Shown piece by piece: positions 1 through 8,938 of a stretch of DNA of 25,073 nucleotides. The translations under genes were made by a program, and so were the position numbers. Positions within the stretch are counted from its first letter, which is position 1, and every line of letters begins with the position of its first letter. The DNA lies in assembly GCA_002779235.1 (NCBI GenBank), contig PEXD01000004.1, positions 1 through 25,073 of the forward strand. Reading direction: 5' to 3'. Source of the DNA: Candidatus Woesearchaeota archaeon CG07_land_8_20_14_0_80_44_23 (lineage in GTDB: Archaea; Nanobdellota; Nanobdellia; Woesearchaeales; 0-14-0-80-44-23). The notes beneath the pieces are model-generated. The model had not been told where the DNA came from. It searched no databases and saw only the letters and a program-made list of their open reading frames with translations.

Positions 1-75
1 TTCGCGGGAAGCCCCGCTCCGAGCGTAGCGAGGAGTTGAGCGCGGAAGCGCTCAACCTTTTAGGGTGGGGAGGAG
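1..75. repeat. GC-rich hairpin cluster at the window edge
   Basis: This stretch is much richer in G and C than the AT-rich DNA that follows. It holds successive short palindromes, the clearest being TTGAGCGC-GGAA-GCGCTCAA; GCGGG-AAG-CCCCGC lies before it. No open frame of useful length crosses it. Such clustered hairpins are typical of ends of IS200/IS605-like elements or of strong terminators, but no transposase is in view and the element is cut by the window edge, so its identity is open. Confidence 0.4.
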
Positions 76-163
76 GTCACTATAACGAAAAATAAGGCTT
101 TTTTTACATATTTAGATTAAACTATTAATTAGCCACAAAACGAAATAAGGATATATAAAAAAA

Positions 164-262
164 CTAGATTTAAATAAAAAATGGTTATCAATTCTTTCTA
201 CGCAGTAAGCATAACCTGTAGGTTAATGCTGTAATAGTAGTAAAAATGCCCTAGTATTTAAA
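164..262 (-). repeat. 99-bp repeated cassette, copy 1 (possible small-RNA gene)
   Basis: This copy is nearly identical to positions 401-499. Read on the minus strand it starts with a good archaeal TATA box (GGTTTAAATAC, 254-264). About 25 nt further on it enters a conserved hairpin, AGCA-TAACC with GGTTA-TGCT around a UGUA/UACA loop (one bulged base), and it ends in an oligo-T run (ATTTTTTATTT). That is the layout of a small non-coding RNA gene of about 55-70 nt. GGTTAT in the hairpin can alternatively pair with ATAACC downstream. No start codon with a useful frame is present. Transcription is inferred. Confidence 0.5.
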
Positions 263-339
263 CCTTTCGATTTATTACTATTTATTAGTAGTTACTAAAG
301 TTGATGATAAAATTTTTATTACTTCAAATAAGCCGAAAG

Positions 340-359
340 CTCCGCACTTTAGTGTGGAG
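340..359. repeat. short palindrome between the two cassettes
   Basis: CTCCGCAC-TTTA-GTGTGGAG folds into an 8-bp hairpin with one G-U pair. It lies between the two 99-bp cassettes, in DNA with no gene. A related core (ACTCCGGAC-TAAA-GTCCGGAGT) is found at 25014-25035. The rest of 76-495 is AT-rich with nothing else recognised. Confidence 0.4.
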
Positions 360-400
360 ATAGCTCCGAGTAAGCGATTTTAATGATATAAAAAACTAAA

Positions 401-499
401 CTAGATTTAAATAAAAATGGTTATCAATTCTTTCTACGCAGTAAGCATAACCTGTAGGTTAATGCTGTGATAGTAATAAGAAATGCCTTAGTATTTAAA
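401..499 (-). repeat. 99-bp repeated cassette, copy 2 (possible small-RNA gene)
   Basis: This second copy lies 237 bp from the first and keeps the minus-strand TATA box (TTTAAATAC), the hairpin and the oligo-T end. Its TATA box overlaps the TAA stop codon of the minus-strand gene at 495-1595, so the cassette sits flush against that gene's 3' end. Differences from copy 1 lie mostly in the spacer between TATA and hairpin, while the hairpin itself is unchanged. This pattern fits selection on RNA structure, though a recent duplication would also keep it. Confidence 0.5.
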
Positions 500-1595
500 G
501 TTTTCGTTCTTTTTTTAATAAATCAAGATATTCTTCAGGTACACACCTTTTAAAATTTATCAGTTTAAATTTTTTTCCAATAAGTATGTAACTCTGAATT
601 ATCTGTTTTGCTTGTTCGTTAAGATATACTCCGTAATCTCCTTTCCTGAAAACTTTGATATCTGCTTTATCAAATTTTTTAACTACCGCATTTAAATTAG
701 AGGCATAATCAATAAGATTTCTAAAAGAACTAGATTTTGTAATAGTATCGCTATCAATCATTTCATTTCCCTTAAAAAACCAAAAAACGGGATGTTTGAT
801 TGATGAGAAAACATCCATATTATCTACATCAATTGGTGTAATCTTTTTAAGATGTTTATCTAAAAAAGGATATACTAAAACTTTTTCTCCCAACTCAGGC
901 AAAACTTCTCTAAAATTCTCGAAAAGTAAAAGCTTATCTTTCTTTTTAAATCGGTTATCTAAATATTCTAAAAATAAATCTGCTGTTGATATTAAAGGAT
1001 TAGCGCAATCCCCATTTGGGTATACTTGTTTTTGATATCCTTCTTTCTCAAATTCTTCTTGAGCTTCACAAATGTTGCCTTCATATGCATCTAACTGGAA
1101 TAATATATTATCTTGCTCAAAATATGGAGTTAATCTCCAAGCACAAATTATTGGAAAACATTGTACCAGATGTTTAGATATCAATTCATACACAGTCATG
1201 GTGGGTTTTGAAAGTTTTAAATGATTTTTCTTTGCGTATCTTCCATATACTTTAATACCTCCATCTTTTAAATATTTTTTAGAAAATAAGGTGTAAAAAA
1301 TATGGACTTTCTCTATATACTCGTTTATTTTTGAGAAAAAGCATTCTATTATTTTTTCTTTTTCTTGAAAATTACTTAAATCATGAGTAGAATAATATCT
1401 GTAATCAGGATCTAATTGGGTCTTCGCTTCAGAAAAGGCATATTTTATAGCTTCTTGGTATTTTGAATCAAACAAAGCATAATCTCTCGTTTTTATACCA
1501 ATTCCAATCACTGATTCAAAATGTCCTGATGTTCCATCTTTTTTCTGTTTGTCTCTTATAAAGATTCTAGAATCAATACCGATAAGGGATGACAT
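495..1595 (-). CDS. hypothetical protein, 366 aa, possibly RNase H-like
   Basis: I do not recognise this protein. It starts MSSLIGIDSR; a short beta-strand ending in Asp at the N-terminus, a central strand with acidic residues (FQLDAYEG) and a later helix with Asp (ISTADLFLEYL) are spaced as in RNase H-fold proteins such as DUF3800. This is only a topology guess. There is no signal peptide or membrane segment. The gene is visibly more AT-rich than the metabolic genes further right, which suggests transfer or a recent arrival, and it lies between the small-RNA-like cassettes and the rRNA operon, an accessory-looking spot. A TATA box lies about 26 bp before the ATG, so the mRNA is probably leaderless. 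The coding call is good; the function is unknown. Confidence 0.75.
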   Translation of the reverse strand: MSSLIGIDSRIFIRDKQKKDGTSGHFESVIGIGIKTRDYALFDSKYQEAIKYAFSEAKTQLDPDYRYYSTHDLSNFQEKEKIIECFFSKINEYIEKVHIFYTLFSKKYLKDGGIKVYGRYAKKNHLKLSKPTMTVYELISKHLVQCFPIICAWRLTPYFEQDNILFQLDAYEGNICEAQEEFEKEGYQKQVYPNGDCANPLISTADLFLEYLDNRFKKKDKLLLFENFREVLPELGEKVLVYPFLDKHLKKITPIDVDNMDVFSSIKHPVFWFFKGNEMIDSDTITKSSSFRNLIDYASNLNAVVKKFDKADIKVFRKGDYGVYLNEQAKQIIQSYILIGKKFKLINFKRCVPEEYLDLLKKERKL

Positions 1596-1615
1596 GAATA
1601 ATATGTATACTTATT

Positions 1616-1627
1616 CTATATATATAA
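1616..1627 (-). promoter_or_regulatory. TATA box of the 495-1595 gene
   Basis: On the minus strand ATTATATATATAG is centred about 26 bp before the ATG at 1595. This is the spacing expected when transcription starts at or next to the start codon. Nothing else is seen between this gene and the 23S 3' region. Confidence 0.55.
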
Positions 1628-1744
1628 TTATTGAATTAGAAATGATAGACTTCTGTCTATATTTAAGGTTATCATTAGAACACTAAGTTTTTTCTCAACG
1701 ATTATGAGAAAAAATATTTGTAATTTATAGTGAAAAAAAATGAT

Positions 1745-1761
1745 GACCATGCATAAAAGCA
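1745..1761 (-). other. 23S processing stem, 3' arm
   Basis: The 17 bases here are a perfect reverse complement of 4731-4747, so the pre-23S RNA ends can pair into a helix flanking the mature 23S. In archaea such helices carry the BHB site cut by the splicing endonuclease. The arm is directly outside the last recognisable 23S sequence. Confidence 0.85.
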
Positions 1762-4730
1762 AAAAAGTGGTGGAATTGTTGGTGACTGCGGGCTGAATGC
1801 GTCGTATGCCTTCGCACTTACACCCCAGTTCCATCAAACTCATCTTCTATGAGTATCCCGTGTGTGTCTCTTTTTGAGGCGGGTTTCGAGCTTAGATGCT
1901 TTCAGCTCTTATCCCTTGGCGCGTAGCTGCCCGGCCTACCCTGTCGGATAACCGGTGGACCAGAGGCGCCGAACCCTTGTTCCTCTCGTACTAAAGGATC
2001 CTTCCCCTCAGACACTAATGCATTCCCAGTAGATATTAAACCAACTGTCTCGCAACGTTGTGAACCCAGCTCACGATCCCTTTTAATGGGTGAACACCCC
2101 CACCCTTGGCTGCCTACAGTAACAAGTTACTGGGCATTATTTTGCCCAGCAAAATCATACTTCTGCACAGCCAGGATAGGAAGAGCCGACATCGATGTAG
2201 CAAGCCCCGCCGTCGATATGAACTCTCGGGCGGGACAACTCTGTTATCCCCGGAGTAACTTTTCGGTCATCTCAAGCCCCCACCAAGGAGGACATTGAGG
2301 TTCGCTAAGCCCAGATTTCTCTTCTGGATTCTTCCTTGTCGGGAATCCAGTCAGGCCGGCTTTTGCCTTTGCACTCCACACCGGATTTCTGACCCGGTTG
2401 AGCCGACCATTGGGCTCTGCTGATATCTTTTCAGCAGAGTGCCACCCCAGCCAAACTGTCCGCCAATAGTTGTCCCTTTTTTACAGGTTAGCAACACTGA
2501 TTTTTCAGGATGGTGTTACACTTTCGTCTAAACCCAACCTTTCGATCAGGTCTTCAAACAACTCCCATCTACTCTATTCAAAAAAGTCTGTATTGCAACT
2601 ACAAGTTACAGTAAAGTTTCACGGGGTCTTCACTTCCCACTGGGAAACTCTGGCCTCCACACCAGAAAAGGATGTTCAGTAGGTTTTAGGTAGGGACAGT
2701 GAGGGTCTCGTTACATCACTCATGCGCGTCGTCATTCAAACGACAAGGTATTTCGCTACCTTAAGAGAGTTATAGTTACCCCCGCCGTTTGCCTGCTCTT
2801 AGCTCCGTTGAACCGGAGTTTGAAGTACAGGTACTGGGCAGATGTCACATTCCATACAAACCCTTTCGGGATAGCGGAATGTTGTGTTTTTGTTAAACAG
2901 TCGAACCCCCCTAGTCACTGCGCCCTGTTTTCGCACTCTTGAGAGTACAAAAGCAGGGACCTCTTATACCTAAGGTACGAGGCTAATTTGCCGAGTTCCC
3001 TTACCTAAATTATCCCTATCACGCCTTGGGCTTCTCACCCAGGGGCACCTGTGCTGGTTCTTGGTATGGTTATTCAAGATTTTTTTGGATTTTCTTTTCA
3101 CGGATTCCGGGCATCAGCTGAACGGGCATGCACCCGCTGTTCTAAGATTTTCTCAGGTTCTCATCGTTATGATACTCCCCTGACATATTCTTATTAACAT
3201 GAACGACGGTTCATGTCAGCCTAGCCTGAAATGTCAAAAATCCAACTTGCGTCGCCGCACATACTCGAATAGTACAGGAATATTAACCTGTCTCCCTTTC
3301 CCGCGCATTCCAATTGGGAGCGCAGTTAGGACCAACTAACCCTTGACTGATTTGCATTGTCAAGGAAACCTTGCCCTTTCGGCGGCAGAGATTCTCACTC
3401 TGCTAGGATCCTACTATTGCCAGGATTATTATTTCCATAAGGTCCACGCCTCCTCTCGAAGGCGCTTCTAGCCTTACAGAACACCTATCTACCGCAAATT
3501 TTCATTGCTTGTGGTATCGGTAATAAGCTTAGTCCCGTCCGTTTTAGAGACCTATAACCTTGACTGGTAAGCTGTTACGCACTTTTTAAAGGGTTGCTGC
3601 TTCTAAGCCAACCTCCCAGCTGTCTATGGCTGTAGACACTCTTCGTCCTTTGACACTTAGCTTATTTTAGGGACCTTAACCACAATCTGGGTTGTTCCCC
3701 TCTCGGATGTCAAGCTTAACCCAGACACCCCGTTTCCCATGGTCTACAATGCCCAAAAATTCGGAGTTGGACAAGAGACCGATCCCTTTCAGGACCTAAA
3801 TCTCCAATCCGTAGCTCTACCTTTTGAGCGATCTCGCATGAGACCTGACTGCGGCCAGATTCGATAGGAACCAGCTATCACCGGGTTCGATGGGCTTTTC
3901 ACCCCTATACCAAAGTTACAAGAACACTTGCACGTAGAACCTCTTCAGGCCTCCACGCGGTTTTATCCGCGCTTCACCTTACCCTGGCATAGATCACCCG
4001 GTTTCGGGTCATATCCAAATGACTCAAGGCGCTTTCACACCCGTCCCCTCGCCCTTGCGGGCTGCGGGATACTTGCTTTTGCTTAGGCTACCTTTATCAG
4101 TTAACCTTGCCACTCAGATACACTCCCTGGCTCGTTATTCAAAACGAACGCTAGAACACCGTAATGCCCTAGCTCAATTTCACTGCTAGATTTCAGGCTC
4201 TTTGAAATCCCTGTTATGGGTTCTTTTCAACTTTCCCTCGCGGTACTTCTTCTCTATCGGACTTAAAACGTATTTAGGGTTGGAAGTTGATGCCTCCCAA
4301 ATTCCCGCACAATATTCGATGTGCGGTACTCAAGAACTCGCCAGAATCTCCTCTCAGATACTCCTACGGGGCTGTCACCCTCTATGGCCCCACTTTCCAG
4401 TGGAGTTTGGATTCCCAAGAGAAGAAACATGCAGGCGGTCTTATAACACCACATCTTTCGCGCCTTGCGGCGTGAAATTCAGTTTGCCCTACGCGGTTTT
4501 CGCTCGCTGTTACTCACCGCATCTCAATTGATTTCTCTTCCTGCAGGTAATAAAATGTTTTAGTTCCCTGCGTTCCCAGTCCTTTCGGACCAGCCCTTGC
4601 GGGCTAGGATTCCCATTCGGAAACCTCCGGTTCAAAGCCTACGTGCGGCTCGCCGGAGCATAATGCAGCTTGTCGCATCCTTCATCGGCGTTTTAAGCCA
4701 AGTCATCCATCTAGCAGTTTCATCCTTTTC
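1762..4730 (-). rRNA. rrl: 23S ribosomal RNA
   Basis: Conserved 23S blocks appear in the right order on the minus strand: the 5' domain (GGATGACTTGGC then CGATGAAGGA), the GTPase-centre region near 3590 (GTGCGTAACAGCTTACC), helix 69-71 near 2750 (CGGCGGGGGTAACTATAACT), the 2449 loop (GGGGATAACAGAG), the sarcin-ricin loop (AGTACGAGAGGAAC, near 1985) and the 3' terminal GGTGTAAGTGCGAAGGC. The ends given are the inner edges of the processing stem, so the mature ends lie a few bases inside. Helix 91 carries a 47-nt insertion. The hairpin-loop and core blocks otherwise look intact, and no intron is seen at the common sites near 1927-1952 or 2449-2601. Confidence 0.95.
2113..2159 (-). other. 47-nt insertion in 23S helix 91 (possible mini-intron)
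   Basis: In other archaea the helix-91 loop reads TGCAGAAG and closes directly on the 3' strand. Here GGCTG-TGCAGAAG is followed by 47 extra bases before the closing CAGCC. Removing them restores a normal helix. The insert contains CTGGGC/GCCCAG and GTAAC/GTTAC hairpins. GCAG in the exon can pair with CTGT in the insert, leaving 3-nt AAG and AGG bulges as in a BHB intron, but the inner helix is weak. It may instead be a retained expansion of the helix. Confidence 0.6.
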
Positions 4731-4747
4731 TGCTTTTATGCATGGTC
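4731..4747 (-). other. 23S processing stem, 5' arm
   Basis: This arm pairs perfectly over 17 bp with 1745-1761 on the other side of the 23S gene. It sits directly before the 23S 5' end. Confidence 0.85.
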
Positions 4748-4859
4748 TCATTAACATCAACCTTTGGCTAAGCATCAGGTTTTGACGCTCAGCTGCACTC
4801 AAATTTATGAGCATGATTTATTTTTGATACTTGTGAAAAAATGAATGGACCCGTCGGGA

Positions 4860-4936
4860 CTTTCATAGCCATTTATGATTCTTGAGCCAGCCTGATTTTC
4901 TGGTTCAGGCCAACCGTTCCTTGCACAAAAGGCTGA
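4860..4936 (-). other. 77-nt intron in the tRNA-Ala T loop (59/60)
   Basis: The T-stem strands TCGGG and CCCGA are separated by this insert. A BHB fold can be drawn: outer helix is the T stem, the central 4-bp helix is TTCA (54-57) with TGAA in the intron, the bulges are AAT and AGT, and the inner helix is AGCC/GGCT (one C-A mismatch next to it). Cutting after the second base of each bulge gives exactly TTCAAATCCCGA. Confidence 0.8.
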
Positions 4937-4958
4937 TTTGAACCCGAGGCCCCCGCCG

Positions 4959-4981
4959 TTCTTTGCTCCAAAGCTGGAACA
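4959..4981 (-). other. 23-nt intron in the tRNA-Ala anticodon loop (37/38)
   Basis: The anticodon loop breaks off after TTGCA and the 3' half of the anticodon stem resumes 23 nt later. TTGC of the loop can pair with GCAA in the intron, and TCCA/TGGA forms the intron's own stem. This is a relaxed BHB; the exact cut could shift by one base. Confidence 0.72.
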
Positions 4982-5036
4982 TGCAAGGGTGGTGCTCTAC
5001 CAGACTGAGCTACAGGCCCATATGATTATAAAAAAT

Positions 5037-5055
5037 GGATACAGAAGATTGCATA
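5037..5055 (-). other. 16S processing stem, 3' arm
   Basis: This arm pairs over 19 bp (two G-U pairs) with 6842-6860 beyond the other end of the 16S gene. The two arms form the pre-16S processing helix. Confidence 0.85.
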
Positions 5056-5074
5056 TTAATTATTAAAATAAAAA

Positions 5075-6733
<1,659 letters not shown>

Positions 6734-6841
6734 TATATTTAACCTAAAAAATTCTTATTTTGATCTTATCGGTTTTGGTACGTCGTAAAGAACTCTTACT
6801 TAAAAGGAATATCGTATATAAAACACTCATACAAGGTTTCT

Positions 6842-6860
6842 TATACAATCTTCCGTATCC
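6842..6860 (-). other. 16S processing stem, 5' arm
   Basis: This arm is complementary over 19 bp to 5037-5055. Between it and the rRNA promoter the leader contains two further small hairpins, CTTGACA/TGTCAAG and CTGAAAC/GTTTCAG. Confidence 0.85.
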
Positions 6861-6978
6861 ATCTTCGCACTTGACAAATCTGTCAAGCACACATTTCTTT
6901 TACTGAAACTGTTGGTTTCAGTCGGAAACAAATGTTAACTGAGAAAGTTTATCAGTTACCTTCTCTAGAAGAAGGAGG

Positions 6979-6990
6979 TTATATTTAAAG
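6979..6990 (-). promoter_or_regulatory. rRNA operon promoter (TATA box)
   Basis: On the minus strand CTTTAAATATAA is a near-consensus archaeal TATA element. Transcription would start around 6955, giving a leader of about 220 nt before 16S that contains the 5' processing arm and two hairpins. It lies just past the stop of the minus-strand gene at 7039-7554. Confidence 0.75.
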
Positions 6991-7038
6991 CTTTTGTATG
7001 GGGCTTTGTCCCGAAAAGTGCGCAAAGACAGTTCTTGC

Positions 7039-7554
7039 TCAAAATTTCTGTTCAACAGAGTTTACCATATGGCCAAGGTTTTTTTTGCTGTATGCGAATT
7101 TCCATGCAATTCTGGTCATTGTATCCGAGGGGACAAAGATTGTCCTCGAAACCTTTTCAGGATCGTATTCTTCAGAATTGTTTTTCAGGAAGTTTTGAAT
7201 CTCCTTATAATTGTCCATTATCTTTTCAATCCCGTTTTTCTCATCGCTCTTTTCAACGACAGCATATACAAGACGCTCTTTCGCATAATACTTTACCATT
7301 GCATCAAGAAAATCCTTTTCATTGAATGGGAATGGCGAATTCAGCTCTTCTGCATCATCCCTTGCCCTTGAGAGATACTCGTCAATTGTTGCGCCTATAA
7401 GCTTCTCATTTTTTTCTATTGAAGGCACCATCATCTGCGCAATATAATCCGAAGCATCTTTGGCAGGGCTGAGAATAGCATCTCTGAAATATGAATTTTC
7501 GCTTGCCTTTTTGTTGATTTTGACCTTCACATCAGGAAACACTTTTACGCTCAT
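7039..7554 (-). CDS. hypothetical protein, 171 aa
   Basis: I do not recognise this protein. It is a soluble, charged, mostly helical protein with no signal peptide, membrane segment or cysteine cluster; the N-terminal part (KVFPDVKVKINKK) may form strands, followed by amphipathic helices. The start is supported by a ribosome site, GGGGGTG at 7562-7568, seven bases before ATG, and by a TATA box GATTTATAAG at 7593-7602. It reads in the same direction as the rRNA operon and ends about 50 bp before the rRNA promoter, but that promoter makes co-transcription unnecessary. The coding call is solid; the function is unknown. Confidence 0.82.
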   Translation of the reverse strand: MSVKVFPDVKVKINKKASENSYFRDAILSPAKDASDYIAQMMVPSIEKNEKLIGATIDEYLSRARDDAEELNSPFPFNEKDFLDAMVKYYAKERLVYAVVEKSDEKNGIEKIMDNYKEIQNFLKNNSEEYDPEKVSRTIFVPSDTMTRIAWKFAYSKKNLGHMVNSVEQKF

Positions 7555-7592
7555 TATAATGCACCCCCGGCTTATGTGCGAATGCCTTCCTG

Positions 7593-7602
7593 CTTATAAA
7601 TC
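7593..7602 (-). promoter_or_regulatory. TATA box of the 7039-7554 gene
   Basis: GATTTATAAG on the minus strand is centred about 43 bp before the ATG. This leaves a short leader that includes the GGGGGTG ribosome site. Confidence 0.6.
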
Positions 7603-7712
7603 TTTTTATTTTAACTACTATTAAATGGCGAAAGTTTTGTATTCTGCAGAATAAAATGTGAAATCCCAAAATTCCTTTTCTGCCCTTGAGAAAAAGCTGA
7701 AACCATAGAAAG

Positions 7713-7721
7713 TTTTATAAA
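7713..7721 (+). promoter_or_regulatory. TATA box of the pilin-like gene pair
   Basis: TTTTATAAA here predicts a start near 7745 and a leader of about 40 nt containing GAGGTG (7776-7781), five bases before the ATG at 7787. It probably also serves the gene at 8342. Confidence 0.55.
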
Positions 7722-7786
7722 TGTGTTTCCCATTTTGCCAGTATATTAAAACCTATACTAATTAAAAATTATTAAGAGGTGCTGCA

Positions 7787-8314
7787 ATGAGATTTTCGAA
7801 GTCCAAAAAGGGCGCAATTGAGGTTTCCATAAATACAATAATAATTCTCATTTTTGCCATAGCAATTCTTGGCATAGGGCTTTCATTTATCAGGAGTTCT
7901 ATAGCAAAAGCCACAGCACAATTTGATGTAGTAAGCGACCAAGTGAAAAATGATATGATAAACAGTATGAAGCAGAGCACTGATATTGTCAGCGTACAAC
8001 CTATTGAATACACACTGACAAAAACCACAAAAAATCCCACGATGTATTTTGCTGTGAGAAATCTAGGCGCGGATGATGCAACTTATAATGTAATAGCAGA
8101 ACCTTGCATTTCAATAGATGATTCAACTTCACATGACATTTTGAAGGTATTCCCAACAATAATTGTGAAAAACAACTCCATTGAAGTTAAAGTAATACAA
8201 ATAAAGAACTTTGCAACATTGCCAGAGACAATTTACGAGTGCGGCATAACAATAAACAATCTCGACGACACGCTCTACGGCACAAAGCAATTCACAATTC
8301 AGCTGACAGGATAA
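7787..8314 (+). CDS. pilin-like membrane-anchored surface protein, 175 aa
   Basis: The N-terminus is a class III (type IV pilin-like) signal: basic MRFSKSKKG, then AIEVSINT and a hydrophobic stretch of about 20 residues (18-36). Prepilin peptidase would be expected to cut after Gly9, leaving the hydrophobic helix as anchor or filament core. The mature part (about 60-175) is beta-rich and looks like a small immunoglobulin-like domain with two cysteines (about 109 and 151) that could form a disulfide. The Glu sits at +3 after the predicted cut rather than the usual +5, so filament assembly is uncertain. The start is fixed by GAGGTG. It lies 27 bp before a relative at 8342 and probably shares its transcript. 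Confidence 0.7.
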   Translation: MRFSKSKKGAIEVSINTIIILIFAIAILGIGLSFIRSSIAKATAQFDVVSDQVKNDMINSMKQSTDIVSVQPIEYTLTKTTKNPTMYFAVRNLGADDATYNVIAEPCISIDDSTSHDILKVFPTIIVKNNSIEVKVIQIKNFATLPETIYECGITINNLDDTLYGTKQFTIQLTG

Positions 8315-8341
8315 ATTCTTTTTTTTATTCTTGTTATTAAA

Positions 8342-8872
8342 ATGATATCCGGCAAAAAAGGGGTGGAACTTTCTGTTAATTTTATAGTAGGGCTGGTGCT
8401 TGCAATTGTTGTTTTCCTGGGAGGGCTTTATCTGTTAAAATCGCTTTCAACCACCTCTGACAACTTTCTGAACCAGAAGTTTGACAGCTTCAACAGCCAG
8501 ATGGAGGACATTGCCTGCAGCGGGAATGAGTATGTATGCGTCGGCATCACTGAAAAATCAGCAAGGCAGGGGCAGACAGCGGTTTACACGCTGGTAATTC
8601 TAAATGCATATGATACAACCTACACATTCAACGTGACTGTTGAGCCAAGGGCTGGTCCTGGCGGTCCTGACAATTTGTTAAAATTGAACTTTTTTCCAAG
8701 GGCGCCTGACAACAATTACTCAATAAATCCAGACGAGTCAAAGAAGATTCCAATCGCCCTGCACTCAAAAGCAGGGGCTGCTCTTGGAACCTATTCCTTC
8801 AGGGTAAATGTGACTGATGAAAGCAGAAACCTTTACGGCGCAAGCCAGATTCTTTACCTGGTTGTAACCTGA
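8342..8872 (+). CDS. pilin-like membrane-anchored surface protein, 176 aa
   Basis: It has the same architecture as the preceding gene: a short basic segment ending in KKG (Gly7), VELSVNF, a hydrophobic helix (about 12-31), then a beta-rich domain of about 120 residues resembling an immunoglobulin or CARDB-like fold (RQGQTAVYTLVILNAYD, PIALHSKAGAALGTYSFRVNVTD). Two cysteines (58 and 66) lie close together after the stalk. Three N-X-S/T sequons (NVT, NYS, NVT) could be glycosylated. No clear ribosome site precedes the ATG, which suggests translation coupled to the gene 27 bp upstream. The two genes are diverged paralogues; roles as pilins, archaellin relatives or simple anchored surface proteins cannot be separated here. 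Confidence 0.7.
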   Translation: MISGKKGVELSVNFIVGLVLAIVVFLGGLYLLKSLSTTSDNFLNQKFDSFNSQMEDIACSGNEYVCVGITEKSARQGQTAVYTLVILNAYDTTYTFNVTVEPRAGPGGPDNLLKLNFFPRAPDNNYSINPDESKKIPIALHSKAGAALGTYSFRVNVTDESRNLYGASQILYLVVT

Positions 8873-8881
8873 AAATTCCAA

Positions 8882-8897
8882 AAGTTAAATAAATAAG
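8882..8897 (+). promoter_or_regulatory. TATA box of the mscS gene
   Basis: AAGTTAAATAAATAAG lies directly after the stop of the previous gene, about 50 bp before the MscS ATG. AAGGGG just before the ATG can act as ribosome site. Confidence 0.45.
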
Positions 8898-8938
8898 TTC
8901 TCAAACCAAGCATAAAAAATTAAAAAAGGGGTTTTGGA

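Larger units (their letters stand above)
4846..5019 (-). tRNA. tRNA-Ala(TGC) with two introns
   Basis: The gene lies in the 16S-23S spacer, where archaea usually carry tRNA-Ala. The 5' part is GGGCCTG, D-arm GCTC/GAGC, anticodon stem CCACC and loop CTTGCA(T), giving anticodon TGC. The acceptor 3' strand CGGGTCC and discriminator A lie 174 nt away, so the mature tRNA (about 74 nt) is only formed after removing 23 nt at 37/38 and 77 nt in the T loop at 59/60. After splicing, TCGGG-TTCAAAT-CCCGA forms a perfect T arm and the acceptor stem closes with two G-U pairs. The anticodon stem keeps one A-C mismatch (29-41). No CCA is encoded. Confidence 0.88.

Noticed and set aside
164..499. Box C/D guide RNAs in the repeated cassette
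   Set aside because: No RUGAUGA/CUGA pair at suitable spacing is seen on either strand.
1596..1761. 5S rRNA downstream of 23S
   Set aside because: No 5S-like sequence or fold follows 23S; the space holds only the processing arm, AT-rich DNA and the next promoter.
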